Shown: positions 1-8,978 of the stretch, in pieces | Numbering within the stretch: position 1 is the stretch's first letter | How the letters are laid out: each line of letters begins with the position of its first letter | DNA from: Xanthomonas sp. 10-10 | Lineage (GTDB): Bacteria > Pseudomonadota > Gammaproteobacteria > Xanthomonadales > Xanthomonadaceae | Length of the DNA stretch: 64,000 nucleotides | Reading direction: 5' to 3' | Assembly (NCBI RefSeq): GCF_040182365.1 | Contig: NZ_CP144460.1 | Span: 2,294,001 to 2,358,000, forward strand | Position numbers and translations under genes: made by a program | The notes under the pieces: model-generated | What the model saw: only the letters and a program-made list of their open reading frames with translations | Told to the model about the DNA's origin: nothing | The model's database searches: none

Positions 1-1
1 C

Positions 2-3000
2 ATCGCCAACCGCGCCGGCGCCAACATCCTGTCCAACGACACCCGCCTCAACGGCGGCAATGCCATCGACAACGCCGGCAGTATCTCCGGTAACGGCGCG
101 TTGTCGCTTGTCGCCAACAGCATCTACAACACCGGCAGCATCGTCGGCGGCAACGTCTCGGTGAATACCGGCACCCTGGTCAACGGCGCGGACTTTGGCG
201 GTGCGACGGGCAATGCTGCCTATGGCTCGGCGTTGCTCGGTTCCACCGGCAACATGAACCTGATCGTGCGCGATCAGCTGCTCAATCGCGACGCACGTAT
301 CTTCAGCCTGGGCAATATCGCCATCGGCGGCGCGCAGGATGGAGGCGGTACCTTGGTGTCGCGTACGGGTGTGGTGAACAACCTGTCGGGCAGCATCGAG
401 GCGGATGGGAGCATCTTGATTGCGGCCAACCAGCTGAATAATCGGCGGCGCGTTATAAATGCGGTCACTGGAGCATTGTCGGAATCGGAGCGTGCGGCGG
501 CCAATGCAGAGTTGCCGAATCAACAGCTGGAAGCTGGTGGGCCAATTCCCGAAAATCCGAATGGAGAGAATATTGGGTCCTGGTTCTTTCTAGGGTCATA
601 TCGCACTTATGACGTAAGAGAGCGCGAGCGCCTGATAAGCGCTAGCGCCGAGAGTCGAATTATCGCAGGTAGAAATGTTGCGCTCTCTGGCAGTGTCAGG
701 AACACTGCGTCACTTATCGCGGCCGGATCGAATCTGTTTCTCAACACCAGAGGGGTGGGGGGGCTTTCTGATCAAATGTTTAATAATGGCGAGCAGGTGT
801 TTAATGAGGCTCTCGCACTAAAACAGGTCACCAATTATGCCGATTATCAAGATGCGTACGTTCTGGACGAGAATACCGATTGCGGTCAAGGAATCGAGAA
901 TAGAGGCTGCACATATCATGTAGAAACGACCCAGATTGGGTCAGGCACTATAGATACGAGTTATACCGCTCTTGGGGCCAGCATGACCGGCGGTCAAGGC
1001 GTCAGCATCAATGGTGCCAACATCAGCAACGGCGCCGTCGGCAGCGATGGCCGCATCGTCAGCGGCGCCTCGCTCAATGGCGTCGGCACACAAGGGGGAT
1101 TGAGCGGTCGCACGCGGCAAACCGCGGCAAATGTCGGTGGTCAAGCCGTCATCAGTCGGGCTAATGGGGGGGCGGCCAGCATCAGCGTGATGGGCAGCAC
1201 CGCCGGCAACGCGGGTGCGCAGGTTGATGCGGGTACGCAGGATGCGTCGCTTGCGGCATCCGGCGGTATCGTCAAGATGTCGGTCGCACCGGTGATGTCC
1301 AACGACAGTGGCTTGGTGCGTAGTACTGTTGATCAGGCACACGTGCAGGTCGCGGCCACCGAGACCGGCGTCGTTGCGGGCGCTGACGAAAGCCGTAGCC
1401 GCGTCGATCTGGCCACCATCCCGGTGACCAATATTGTTGTCGGTGGCCAGACCTCGCTGACGCAGATCGACCTGCCTATCGGCGGCTTGTATCGCCTGTC
1501 CAATGGCACGGCGACTGACCGTACCGCCATGGGGCGCGCAGCCACCGGCCTGGGCGGCATCAACGCCTGGCGCAGCAATGGTCCGGGCCGTCGCTACCTG
1601 ATCGAAACCGATCCGCGCTTCGTCAACTACGACAACTTCATCAGCAGCGACTTCCTGCTGGACAAGCTGGGCGTGGACCCGGAGTGGACCCAGACCCGGC
1701 TGGGCGATGGCTTCTACGAGCAGCGCCTGGTGCTGGACCAGATCACCCAGCTCACTGGTCGTCGCTACCTGGGCAACTACGCCGATGGCGTGGCGCAGTA
1801 CCGTGCCTTGCTCGAGTCCGGCGTGGCTGCTGCAGGCCAACTGCAATTGAGCATGGGCGTGGGCTTGACCGCCGCGCAGGCCGCCGCGCTCACTCAAGAC
1901 ATCGTGTGGATGGTGGAGCAGGACTACCAGGGCCAGAAGGTGCTGGTGCCGGTCGTCTACCTGGCCTCCAACTCGCTGCAGCTGCGTGGCAACGGCGCCT
2001 TGATCGCCGGCGGCAACGTCGAGCTCAACGCCACCAACGCCATGAGCAACCAGGGCGTCATCGCCGGTGCCGATGTCAGCGTCACCGCCGGCAACCTGCT
2101 CAACCAGGGCCGTATCAGCGGCACCGGCACCGTGGCATTGGAAGCGCGCAACGACCTGCTCAACCAGGGCCAGATCGAGGGTCGCGATGTTGGGCTGGCG
2201 GCCGGTAACAACCTGGTCAGCGAAGCGGCCAAGGCCATCAATGGCGTCGGCATCCTGTCAGGCATCAGTGCCAGCAATACATTGCAACTGTTTGCCGGCA
2301 ACGATATGACCCTGACCGGCACCCGCGTGCAGGCGGGCAGCAGTGCGGCGCTGATTGCAGGCAATAATCTGAGCCTCACGCCTAGTGCCTTGCGCGACGA
2401 CAATGGCCTGTTGCGTGGCGGCGATGCGGTGTCACTCGTCACGGGTAAAGACCTGATCGTCTCCGCAGGCAACGACCTGCAATTGCATGGCGTCAGCATC
2501 AACGCGGGCGGCAGCGCCGCCTTGCAGGCAGGCAACAATCTTTCGCTGACCCCGACCACCGGTCTGGACGGCAAGGTCGCCACCCGCACCAGCATCAGTA
2601 CCGGCGACAGCCTGCAGCTGACCGCCGGCAACGACCTGACCATTCGCCAAGCCGAGGTGAAGGCGGGCGGTGATCTGATCGCCGCAGCCGGCAACAACCT
2701 CAATGTCGAGTCGGTGCTCAACGACAGCGAGACCAACAGCTACAACTCGCGCAACGGCAAGACCCGCGTCACCACGACAACCACAACCCAAACGATCGAT
2801 CAGCAAGCACTGACGGCCGGCGGCAACCTGATCCTCAGCGCCGGCAACGACGTCAACCTGGTCGCTGCCAAGCTGGACGCCGGCAAGGGCCTGGGTATCA
2901 GCGCCGGCAACGACATCAATGCCAGCACGCTGACCACGGTGGACACCAGCGATGTCCTGGAAACGCGCAAGCGCTTCAAGCAGACCACCGCTACCCGCGA

Positions 3001-6000
3001 CGAAACCGTCCACGGCACCGAGTTCAGTGCCGGTGGCAACCTCGCCATGCAGGCGGGCAATGACATCACCCTGACCGCCGCATCGGCCACCGCCAAGGAA
3101 GGCGGCATCACCCTGGCCGCCGGCAACGACGTCAACCTGCTCGCCGCCAGCGAGCAGCACGACGCCGTGCAGGACATGACCAAGAAGAAGAAGGGCACGT
3201 TCTCCAGCAAGACGACGACCACGCATGATGAGTGGCAGGACAACGTGGCGGTCACCACCACGCTCAGTGGCGATACGGTGCAGATCGCGGCGGGTAACGA
3301 TCTGCTGTCGCAAGGCGCACAGGTCGCCAGCACCGGCGATGTGGTGTTGGCCGCCGGTAACAACCTGACGCTGGACACGGTGCAGAACACGCACAGCGAG
3401 GAACACGAAAAGACCGTCAAGAAGTCAGGTCTATACGGCGGTGGCGGATTCAGCGTCGCATTGGGCGTTACCAAGAAGACCGACGGGTTGGACGTCACTG
3501 AGGTCACGAATACCGGTAGCTTGATTGGCAGTACCGACGGCTCGGTGACGATGACCGCCGGCAACAAGGTGGCCATCACTGGCAGCGACGTGCTGAGCGC
3601 CACCAGCACCACCATCGTGGGTAAGGAAGTCACGATTGCCGCGGCGGAAAACACCGTGGATACGGTGCAGACGTCCAAGCAGCAGAGTGCGGGTATTACA
3701 TTGGGGTTGACGGGTGGGGCTGTAGACGCAGCGCAGGCGATCTACGGCGCAGTCAAGCGTGGATCGGAAGTTGAAGACGACCGCTTGAAGGCGCTTTACG
3801 CCGCCAAGGCGGGCTATGCGGTCAGCGATACCGTGGGGCTGGTCAACAATGGCCTGAAGGGCTACGACGGCCAAGCGGTTGCAGGAAACACGACCAAGGC
3901 AGGTACTGCTGCAGCGGATGGCGCGCAAGGTGCAGCCAATGCGGCGGGCGTGAGCTTGCGCCTTGGTATCGGTGCCAGCAGTTCGTCAAGCAAGACGACC
4001 ACGCACGAGGAAACCACCGGCGGCAGTCGCATCCTCAGCAACGGCGACGTCACCATTGCAGCAACTGGTGGCGACCTCAATGTCATCGGCAGCAAGATCG
4101 CCGGCGAAAACGTGGCCCTGGCTGCTGCAAACAATCTCAACCTGTTGAGCAACAAGGAAACCAACACCACCAAATCGGAGAACAAGAACGCCGGTGGAGA
4201 GATCGGCATCAGTGTTGGTGCAGTCACCGGCTATTACCTGTCGGTCACCGCGGGCAAGGGCAGTGCCAAGGGTAATAGCGACCTACGCACGGAAAGTGTG
4301 ATCACGGCCAACGACAGCTTGACCCTGGTCAGCGGCAACGACACCACCATCCAGGGCGCACAGGCCATCGGCAACAAGGTGCTGGCCCATGTCGGCGGCG
4401 ACCTGCTGATCAAGAGCGAGCAGGACACCAACGAGTACAAGAGCAAGCAACAACAAGCCAGCCTGACGCTGGCGACCGGCTCCGGCAGCGGCGGCAGTTA
4501 CAGCCAACAGAAGGTCAACAGCAGCTATACCAGCGTCACCGAGCAGAGTGGCATCCAGGCCGGCAATGGCGGCTTCGACATCACGGTGGGCGGCAACACG
4601 GCCTTGGTCGGCGGTGCCATTGCAAGTGCGGCCGATGCCAGCCTCAATCGGCTGTCCACCGGCAGCCTGACGGTCGAGGACTTGCAGAACAAGGCCGAGT
4701 ACAAGACCAGCGGCGTCTCGGTGGCTGGCGGCACGGGCAGCAGCATGGCCAGTGTCGGCATCGGTGCCGGACTGAGCATGTTGGGCAATGCCAGCGACAG
4801 CTCAAGCAGCACGACCAAGAGCGATATCGCCGCCGGCACGATCCAAATCCGCAATGGCGACGAGTCTGCGTTGGCAGGGTTGGATCGCAGTGCCACCGAG
4901 TTGCAGCAGTCTGGGCTGAAGGAGATTTTCGATCAGAAGAAGATCGAAGATCAGAAGGAGCTGATGGGGCTGGCTGGAGCGATCGGGTTCCGGGCAGCGG
5001 GTGATATCGCCAGCAACATGCAACAACGTGCGCTCAGCGAGTACGCGACTGCCTACAGCACGAACAATCCGCAAGGAATGGCTGACGCCCAGGCGAAGAT
5101 GGACAGCTGGGCCGACGGGGGCCTGAACAAGACACTGCTTCATGGTCTCACCGGCGCCGCGGTGGCCGCGCTGGGCGGCGGCGATGTGGCGGGAGGCGCG
5201 CTTGCTGCCGCTGGTGCCGAGAAGGCGAAGCTGGCGATGGCCGGGTACCTCAGGGATCAGGGTATCGCGAGTGATAGCGAAACCTACCGAGCCCTCATGG
5301 AACTCGGAAGCGCGGCCATCGGTGGAGCGCTGGGCGGTGTTGCAGGAGCCAACACTGCGTTGGCCGGCGATCAGTTCAACCGGCAGCTGCATCCGGACGA
5401 AGTGAAGTGGATCAAGGACAATGCAGCGGTATTCGCCTACGAGCAGGGCATCTCGGAAGAGAGTGCCAAGCAGATCCTGCTCATCGAGGCAGCGTCGTAC
5501 GTAGATGCGACAATTCAATCGGCACTGAAGGATACGCCGATGAATGAAGCGGCGGTCAAGTTCCTTGGGACGAACAACAACGAATACGACGGTGTAAAAG
5601 CCTTCGATACGAGCGATCGAGACAATTTCCACCTCTACGGCAAAAAACTGGCAGGCACACCGGAGAATTTCAAGGAAGTCTTCGATGCGCTTGGTGCCGC
5701 AGGCCTGAAAAAGGACGAGCTGCAGTTGCTGTACCAGCCGGAGCTGTTGACTTATGCCGGGAAGGGTATTGGCAGAGACAGCCGCCTAACCGTCGCTGTT
5801 CCAGCCACGGGAGCCGCGATCGGCGTCGCCGCAGTGGGTGGTGGAGCCTGTTTGTTCAACCTTGTCGCCTGTGGCCGGCTAGCAGTTGGTGCGCTCGACG
5901 CGATCGCAACCGAGGCAACTGGCGGTCACAGCCTGCTCGTATCGAGTGCTTGGACTGGAGCAATTGTTGCAAAGAAGTTTGATGACCTAGTGAAATCTGC

Positions 6001-6508
6001 TGAGGAGACCACAGAACAGGTTGCCGTTGCTATTAGGCGGGCAACATCCCAAAAAGCAAGTTCTGCTGGTACTACTCCGGTCCATGGTGGGGCGGTTGAC
6101 GGCGAGGCTGGCGGATTTTCTAGATATGATGAATTCAGGAAATCTGGTGAAGAAGTTAAACCAGATGGAAATTGGAACTGGCCTAGTAATCTTGGCTTTG
6201 CTGAATCGCACGTTGATGATGTGCTACCAGTCGGTACCAAGCTTGATCGATATGGAAGCCCGGATGGCGCTTTTCTGTCCCCATTTGGGACACCCTACGA
6301 GCAAAGGGCATTGGCGCCGGGATCAATGGGTAATGGTTATCATGAGTACGAAGTTATAAAGCCGCTTCCAGTAATTAAAGGTGAAATTGCTCCTGCATTC
6401 GGACAGCCCGGTGGCGGCACACAAATCTTGCCTAGATTTAAAGATCGCGTTAATGTTGATTGGTTGCGGCTTAACGGATTTCTCAAAGAGGTGAATAAAA
6501 GTGAATGA
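2..6508 (+). CDS. cdiA: CdiA-type filamentous haemagglutinin with C-terminal TNT-like toxin domain (5' partial)
   Basis: The reading frame is open from base 2, so the N-terminus (signal, TPS secretion domain) lies outside the window; 2,168 codons are visible. The first ~180 residues are FHA-type beta-helix repeats. An AT-richer patch with two cysteines follows (bases ~540-960). A block common in CdiA proteins (YLIETDPRF, LGDGFYEQ, VLVPVVYLA; bases ~1590-1960) precedes the long FHA-2 array of LTAGNDL/LAAGNNL repeats (~1980-4800). NRQLHPDE near base 5380 starts the pretoxin region. The last ~125 residues (from ~6120) match the TNT family: LDRYGSP, FLSPFGTP, YHEYEVIKPL and FGQPGGGTQ. By analogy with the mycobacterial tuberculosis necrotizing toxin, this domain should hydrolyse NAD+ in a target cell after two-partner secretion and contact-dependent delivery; that is inference. 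No VENN motif was seen, and the outer-membrane partner (cdiB) is not in the window. The downstream overlapping gene is the likely immunity gene. Confidence 0.9.
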   Translation: MANRAGANILSNDTRLNGGNAIDNAGSISGNGALSLVANSIYNTGSIVGGNVSVNTGTLVNGADFGGATGNAAYGSALLGSTGNMNLIVRDQLLNRDARIFSLGNIAIGGAQDGGGTLVSRTGVVNNLSGSIEADGSILIAANQLNNRRRVINAVTGALSESERAAANAELPNQQLEAGGPIPENPNGENIGSWFFLGSYRTYDVRERERLISASAESRIIAGRNVALSGSVRNTASLIAAGSNLFLNTRGVGGLSDQMFNNGEQVFNEALALKQVTNYADYQDAYVLDENTDCGQGIENRGCTYHVETTQIGSGTIDTSYTALGASMTGGQGVSINGANISNGAVGSDGRIVSGASLNGVGTQGGLSGRTRQTAANVGGQAVISRANGGAASISVMGSTAGNAGAQVDAGTQDASLAASGGIVKMSVAPVMSNDSGLVRSTVDQAHVQVAATETGVVAGADESRSRVDLATIPVTNIVVGGQTSLTQIDLPIGGLYRLSNGTATDRTAMGRAATGLGGINAWRSNGPGRRYLIETDPRFVNYDNFISSDFLLDKLGVDPEWTQTRLGDGFYEQRLVLDQITQLTGRRYLGNYADGVAQYRALLESGVAAAGQLQLSMGVGLTAAQAAALTQDIVWMVEQDYQGQKVLVPVVYLASNSLQLRGNGALIAGGNVELNATNAMSNQGVIAGADVSVTAGNLLNQGRISGTGTVALEARNDLLNQGQIEGRDVGLAAGNNLVSEAAKAINGVGILSGISASNTLQLFAGNDMTLTGTRVQAGSSAALIAGNNLSLTPSALRDDNGLLRGGDAVSLVTGKDLIVSAGNDLQLHGVSINAGGSAALQAGNNLSLTPTTGLDGKVATRTSISTGDSLQLTAGNDLTIRQAEVKAGGDLIAAAGNNLNVESVLNDSETNSYNSRNGKTRVTTTTTTQTIDQQALTAGGNLILSAGNDVNLVAAKLDAGKGLGISAGNDINASTLTTVDTSDVLETRKRFKQTTATRDETVHGTEFSAGGNLAMQAGNDITLTAASATAKEGGITLAAGNDVNLLAASEQHDAVQDMTKKKKGTFSSKTTTTHDEWQDNVAVTTTLSGDTVQIAAGNDLLSQGAQVASTGDVVLAAGNNLTLDTVQNTHSEEHEKTVKKSGLYGGGGFSVALGVTKKTDGLDVTEVTNTGSLIGSTDGSVTMTAGNKVAITGSDVLSATSTTIVGKEVTIAAAENTVDTVQTSKQQSAGITLGLTGGAVDAAQAIYGAVKRGSEVEDDRLKALYAAKAGYAVSDTVGLVNNGLKGYDGQAVAGNTTKAGTAAADGAQGAANAAGVSLRLGIGASSSSSKTTTHEETTGGSRILSNGDVTIAATGGDLNVIGSKIAGENVALAAANNLNLLSNKETNTTKSENKNAGGEIGISVGAVTGYYLSVTAGKGSAKGNSDLRTESVITANDSLTLVSGNDTTIQGAQAIGNKVLAHVGGDLLIKSEQDTNEYKSKQQQASLTLATGSGSGGSYSQQKVNSSYTSVTEQSGIQAGNGGFDITVGGNTALVGGAIASAADASLNRLSTGSLTVEDLQNKAEYKTSGVSVAGGTGSSMASVGIGAGLSMLGNASDSSSSTTKSDIAAGTIQIRNGDESALAGLDRSATELQQSGLKEIFDQKKIEDQKELMGLAGAIGFRAAGDIASNMQQRALSEYATAYSTNNPQGMADAQAKMDSWADGGLNKTLLHGLTGAAVAALGGGDVAGGALAAAGAEKAKLAMAGYLRDQGIASDSETYRALMELGSAAIGGALGGVAGANTALAGDQFNRQLHPDEVKWIKDNAAVFAYEQGISEESAKQILLIEAASYVDATIQSALKDTPMNEAAVKFLGTNNNEYDGVKAFDTSDRDNFHLYGKKLAGTPENFKEVFDALGAAGLKKDELQLLYQPELLTYAGKGIGRDSRLTVAVPATGAAIGVAAVGGGACLFNLVACGRLAVGALDAIATEATGGHSLLVSSAWTGAIVAKKFDDLVKSAEETTEQVAVAIRRATSQKASSAGTTPVHGGAVDGEAGGFSRYDEFRKSGEEVKPDGNWNWPSNLGFAESHVDDVLPVGTKLDRYGSPDGAFLSPFGTPYEQRALAPGSMGNGYHEYEVIKPLPVIKGEIAPAFGQPGGGTQILPRFKDRVNVDWLRLNGFLKEVNKSE

Positions 6509-6890
6509 CAGGATAGGTGAGATTCAACGCGATGTAATCTCTTTGGGTGCCATGATTAACCTTCCCCAGGATTTTCTGGTGATAAAGACCAAGCCTTCCA
6601 GTGATGGTGTTCCATTTTTGACATGTCAGGATAATTTTTTCGTTTATTCTTCTATTGAGAGGGATTATGAAATTTTTAAAAAAATTACTTCTTCAGAGGA
6701 CGATGTTCTTTACTGGGTATTAAGTCGTGCCGTTTCTAAGATGGTTCTTGATTTGAATTATTCTGAGTTTGGAAATTCTGAAAAATCAGAAGAGGAAATG
6801 TTTGCGCGCAAGGTGGATTTGATGAAACGGTTAAATCCGGCTTGGGGGCCGCGGGCTGCGCATGAATATCGTTCTGGGATGGGGTATTGA
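6501..6890 (+). CDS. cdiI: Probable Imm63-type immunity protein for the TNT toxin
   Basis: The 129-residue product starts at GTG 6501, overlaps the toxin gene by 8 bp, and has an AAAGAGGTG ribosome-binding site 8 bases upstream. This tight coupling is the usual layout of toxin/immunity pairs. It has no signal peptide or membrane segment, so it should be cytoplasmic. The DDVLYWVLSRAVSKM segment and the later FARKVDLMKRLNPAW stretch resemble the Imm63 polymorphic-toxin immunity family as I remember it; no profile search was run. The gene is strikingly AT-rich compared with the housekeeping genes of the window, consistent with horizontal exchange of the toxin-tip/immunity cassette. The expected role is to bind and neutralise the TNT domain, protecting sibling cells. 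Confidence 0.75.
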   Translation: MNDRIGEIQRDVISLGAMINLPQDFLVIKTKPSSDGVPFLTCQDNFFVYSSIERDYEIFKKITSSEDDVLYWVLSRAVSKMVLDLNYSEFGNSEKSEEEMFARKVDLMKRLNPAWGPRAAHEYRSGMGY

Positions 6891-6921
6891 CTATTCCTGA
6901 TCCTGATTAGCACTGCCTCTC

Positions 6922-7003
6922 ATGTCGACTCCCCGAAAGAACGGGGTCAGGTGCGAAAGAACGGGGTCAGGTGTAATTAATAAGTCAACCTGACCCTGCG
7001 TTC
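6922..7003. repeat. REP-like hairpin with a 20-bp direct duplication and an IS-end copy
   Basis: A 14-bp stretch at 6922-6935 repeats the TGTCGACTCCCCG terminus of the nearby IS. Next come two perfect tandem copies of CGAAAGAACGGGGTCAGGTG (6934-6953 and 6954-6973). The second copy pairs with the inverted sequence CAACCTGACCCTGCGTTC (6986-7003) to form a hairpin. A related motif, AATAAGTGAATCTGACCCCG, lies just beyond the other end of the IS (8322-8341). Such GGGGTCAG/CTGACCCC hairpins typically accompany REP-associated transposases. Confidence 0.6.
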
Positions 7004-7075
7004 AAAAAATTAAAAATGATATCTTTGATGCGAGATGGTGATTGTTATGAGGTGGAAATTCCTGCTGACGGTTGA
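7001..7075 (+). pseudogene. Possible tail of a displaced toxin module
   Basis: A short open stretch ends in MRDGDCYEVEIPADG and a TGA at 7073-7075. It is followed 14 bases later by an ATG (7090) that the insertion sequence cuts after four codons. The layout (short C-terminal tail, small gap, start of a small gene) matches the toxin-tail/immunity-gene junctions seen further downstream. The fragment is too short to assign by content, so this rests on context only. Confidence 0.3.
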
Positions 7076-7119
7076 AAGGCAGATTAATCATGAGCATGGT
7101 TCTGTCGACTCCCCGTAAT

Positions 7120-7974
7120 TCAATGCCAGCTAAAATTAGAGGTCTGCGGTTGATGTTGATCACGGAACTCGGCGGGCGTTAGCCCGCCCAGGCTGTCGTG
7201 CGGGATCTGTTGGTTGTAGTCGGCCAGCCAGTGTTCGGTCTGTTCGCGGACCTCGCTCAGCGTGCGGAAGATGTGCATGTCCAGCACGCCGCGCCGGTAG
7301 CTGCCGTTGAAGCGTTCGATGAAACCGTTTTGCATCGGACGCCCCGGCTCGATGAAGTCCAAGGCGATACCCTTGCGCTCAGCCCACTCGGTCAAGGCTA
7401 ATGCGACAAACTCCGGGCCATTGTCCAGACGCAGCTTGTTCGGATAGCCGCGCCAGGCCGCGATGCGTTCCAACGTGCGGATGACGCGGGCGGCCGGAAG
7501 ATTCAAGTCCACTTCGATGGCCAAGGCTTCCCGACTGAAATCGTCGATGACATTGAACGTGCGGAAGCGTCGACCATCCCACAGCGGATCGGACATGAAG
7601 TCGATCGACCATCCGGCATTGGGGCGTGTTCCGCATGCCAACGGTTGTGCATAGCGCGTGGGGACCCGGCGCCTGCTGCGACGACGCTGATTGAGCTTCA
7701 TCAGGCAATACACGCGCCAGACCCTCTTGTGATTCCACACATGTCCGCGACGGCGGATGATCTGAAACAGCTTTCCAAAACCACGCTTGGGAAAGCGCTC
7801 GGCCAATTCGGACAACAGCGCAATGACTCCCTCGTCGCGATCGGGACGACGCCGATAGCGTGCTGCCGAGCGCGCCACGTCAACGACCGCACAGGCCCGG
7901 CGCTCGCTCCAGCCATGTTGCTCGACGAGCCAGGCAAGAAGCGGGCGCTTGTGCGCCGGGTCTACAGCTTTTTT
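7120..7974 (-). CDS. IS3-family transposase OrfB (DDE integrase core)
   Basis: OrfB is read in the -1 frame relative to orfA from the A6G site at 7968-7974, and an internal ATG at 7876-7878 would give 252 residues. The rve-type catalytic core is visible: SIDFMSD supplies the first Asp, LRLDNGPEF the second, and [10 protein letters not shown] the Glu, giving a complete DDE triad. An HTH_21-like region ([19 protein letters not shown]) precedes it. The C-terminus shows [17 protein letters not shown], close to the usual YNxxRPHxxLGxxTP block but with Gln-Ile in place of an expected Arg. In full-length elements the active product is the OrfAB fusion; here the orfA amber codon would prevent it unless suppressed. 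Confidence 0.9.
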   Translation of the reverse strand, partial: KKAVDPAHKRPLLAWLVEQHGWSERRACAVVDVARSAARYRRRPDRDEGVIALLSELAERFPKRGFGKLFQIIRRRGHVWNHKRVWRVYCLMKLNQRRRSRRRVPTRYAQPLACGTRPNAGWSIDFMSDPLWDGRRFRTFNVIDDFSREALAIEVDLNLPAARVIRTLERIAAWRGYPNKLRLDNGPEFVALALTEWAERKGIALDFIEPGRPMQNGFIERFNGSYRRGVLDMHIFRTLSEVREQTEHWLADYNQQIPHDSLGGLTPAEFRDQHQPQTSNFSWH

Positions 7975-8228
7975 GCGATGACATCCTTGAGTGCATGGTT
8001 TTCCATTGCGAGCTCGGCATACATGCGTTTGAGCTTGCTATGCTCGGTCTCCAGGTCGCGAAGGAGCTGCACATCTGTTGTCTCCATGCCACCGTACTTG
8101 GACTTCCAGAGGTAGTACGTCGCGTCAGAAATACCCAGCTCACGGCACACATCCTTGACCTGGCGTCCGCCCTCAACCTGCTTCAGCGTGGCGACAATCT
8201 GGCTCTAGGTGAACTTGCTTTTGCGCAT
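7962..8228 (-). pseudogene. IS3-family orfA with an amber codon at position 8
   Basis: From ATG 8226-8228 the frame reads MRKSKFT, then TAG (8205-8207), then SQIVATLKQVEGG and on to a helix-turn-helix (VCRELGISDATYYLWKSKYG). It continues with a leucine-rich helical segment ([20 protein letters not shown]) and terminates at 7962. The normal residue in this family is glutamate (GAG), so one G-to-T change made the stop. Translation could only resume inside, for example at ATG 8148-8150, which would lose part of the DNA-binding region. The slippery A6G for -1 frameshifting into orfB is intact at 7968-7974. Confidence 0.9.
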
Positions 8229-8307
8229 CGTTGGTCTCCTCGGTGGCTAGTGTGCCCGGAGACCTCCAACTATGGATGGATCAATTTTACGGGGAGTCGA
8301 CAAGTAG

Positions 8308-8625
8308 GGTCTGGCGTTATCAATAAGTGAATCTGACCCCGAGGTTTCAGGCCAGACAAACCCTGACTTTGTTTTTGCAAGTGGTGCTTATGGTGGAAAA
8401 ACAGTTGACTTTATGTGGTCCGATTATTCCAGGGCGGAACAAGTAAATAACTTCTTCTTAATTAATGTCGAGCAGAATAAGGGTCAGCTTATTCGGCATT
8501 TGGATAAAGATGATATGGTGCCATTGGATTATAGAGATCTCACGCCGGAAAACCAGGTTGTTGTTAATGGTTGGATAAGTGGCCTTGGCGAAATCCAAAA
8601 AGGTAATATTCTTATAATGAGGTGA
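8308..8625 (+). pseudogene. Displaced CdiA-type toxin C-terminal fragment
   Basis: The frame is open from 8308, just right of the IS, to TGA 8623-8625. It reads through EVSGQTNPDFVFASGAYGG and GKTVDFMWSDYSRAEQVNNFF, then LDKDDMVPLDYRDLT, ending KGNILIMR. No start codon with a credible ribosome-binding site precedes the conserved part. It therefore looks like the last ~95 residues of a polymorphic-toxin tip detached from its carrier, as in orphan cdiA-CT modules. I do not recognise the toxin family with certainty. A small immunity-like gene follows after 9 bases. Base composition is AT-rich. ATG 8413 could give a 70-residue product, but that would miss the start of the domain. Confidence 0.6.
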
Positions 8626-8634
8626 TGTATCGGG

Positions 8635-8978
8635 ATGTACATTTCAATTAGCAATAAAGTGGGCTGGACGCTTCCTTTCGGAATATTTGATTGTATAGTA
8701 GAGTCAACGAGAGAGCTTTTTCTTGCGAGAGTATGGTTTGCATTAAAAAAATTTATAAATCCCTAGATGATGAGGGGCAGAGTTTTATTATATTAGATGA
8801 CGTTGACATTAATTGTTTTAATTTATTCTATGAAAATTGCAGTCGAGCAATGGATGATTTTCTCAATTCGTCACGCGGGAAATCCGTCCGGCCGACTAGT
8901 GTTGCAGGGATACTCTGGAACTGGGCAGAAGTTTTAAGGCTTATGCGAGAAGATCCTAGGTATTCGGAAGCGCCTTAA
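8635..8978 (+). pseudogene. Immunity-like gene broken by one-base loss in an A7 run
   Basis: From ATG 8635, nine bases after the toxin fragment stop, the frame reads MYISISNKVGWTLPFGIFDC and on to FALKKFINP, then TAG at 8764. Adding one A to the A7 tract at 8745-8751 joins it to the next frame, giving FALKKIYKSLDDEGQSF and then an uninterrupted sequence to TAA 8976-8978. The repaired product is about 114 residues, ends NWAEVLRLMREDPRYSEAP, and is cytoplasmic in character. Size, AT content and position suggest an immunity protein for the preceding toxin fragment. The family was not recognised. Homopolymer slippage could make the gene phase-variable rather than dead; a sequencing error is the other possibility. 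Confidence 0.65.

Larger units (their letters stand above)
7103..8302 (-). mobile_element. IS3-family (IS407-group-like) insertion sequence, 1,200 bp
   Basis: The element is bounded by terminal inverted repeats TGTCGACTCCCCGTAATT (from 7103) and, on the opposite strand, TGTCGACTCCCCGTAAAATT (to 8302). It carries orfA and orfB in overlapping frames on the minus strand with an A6G slippery heptamer, typical of IS3-family programmed -1 frameshifting. The three flanking bases differ (TTC on the left, AGT on the right), so no target duplication remains. This suggests recombination or deletion after insertion. A copy of the terminal sequence also occurs at 6922. orfA has a premature amber codon, so this copy is probably not autonomous. 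Confidence 0.9.
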
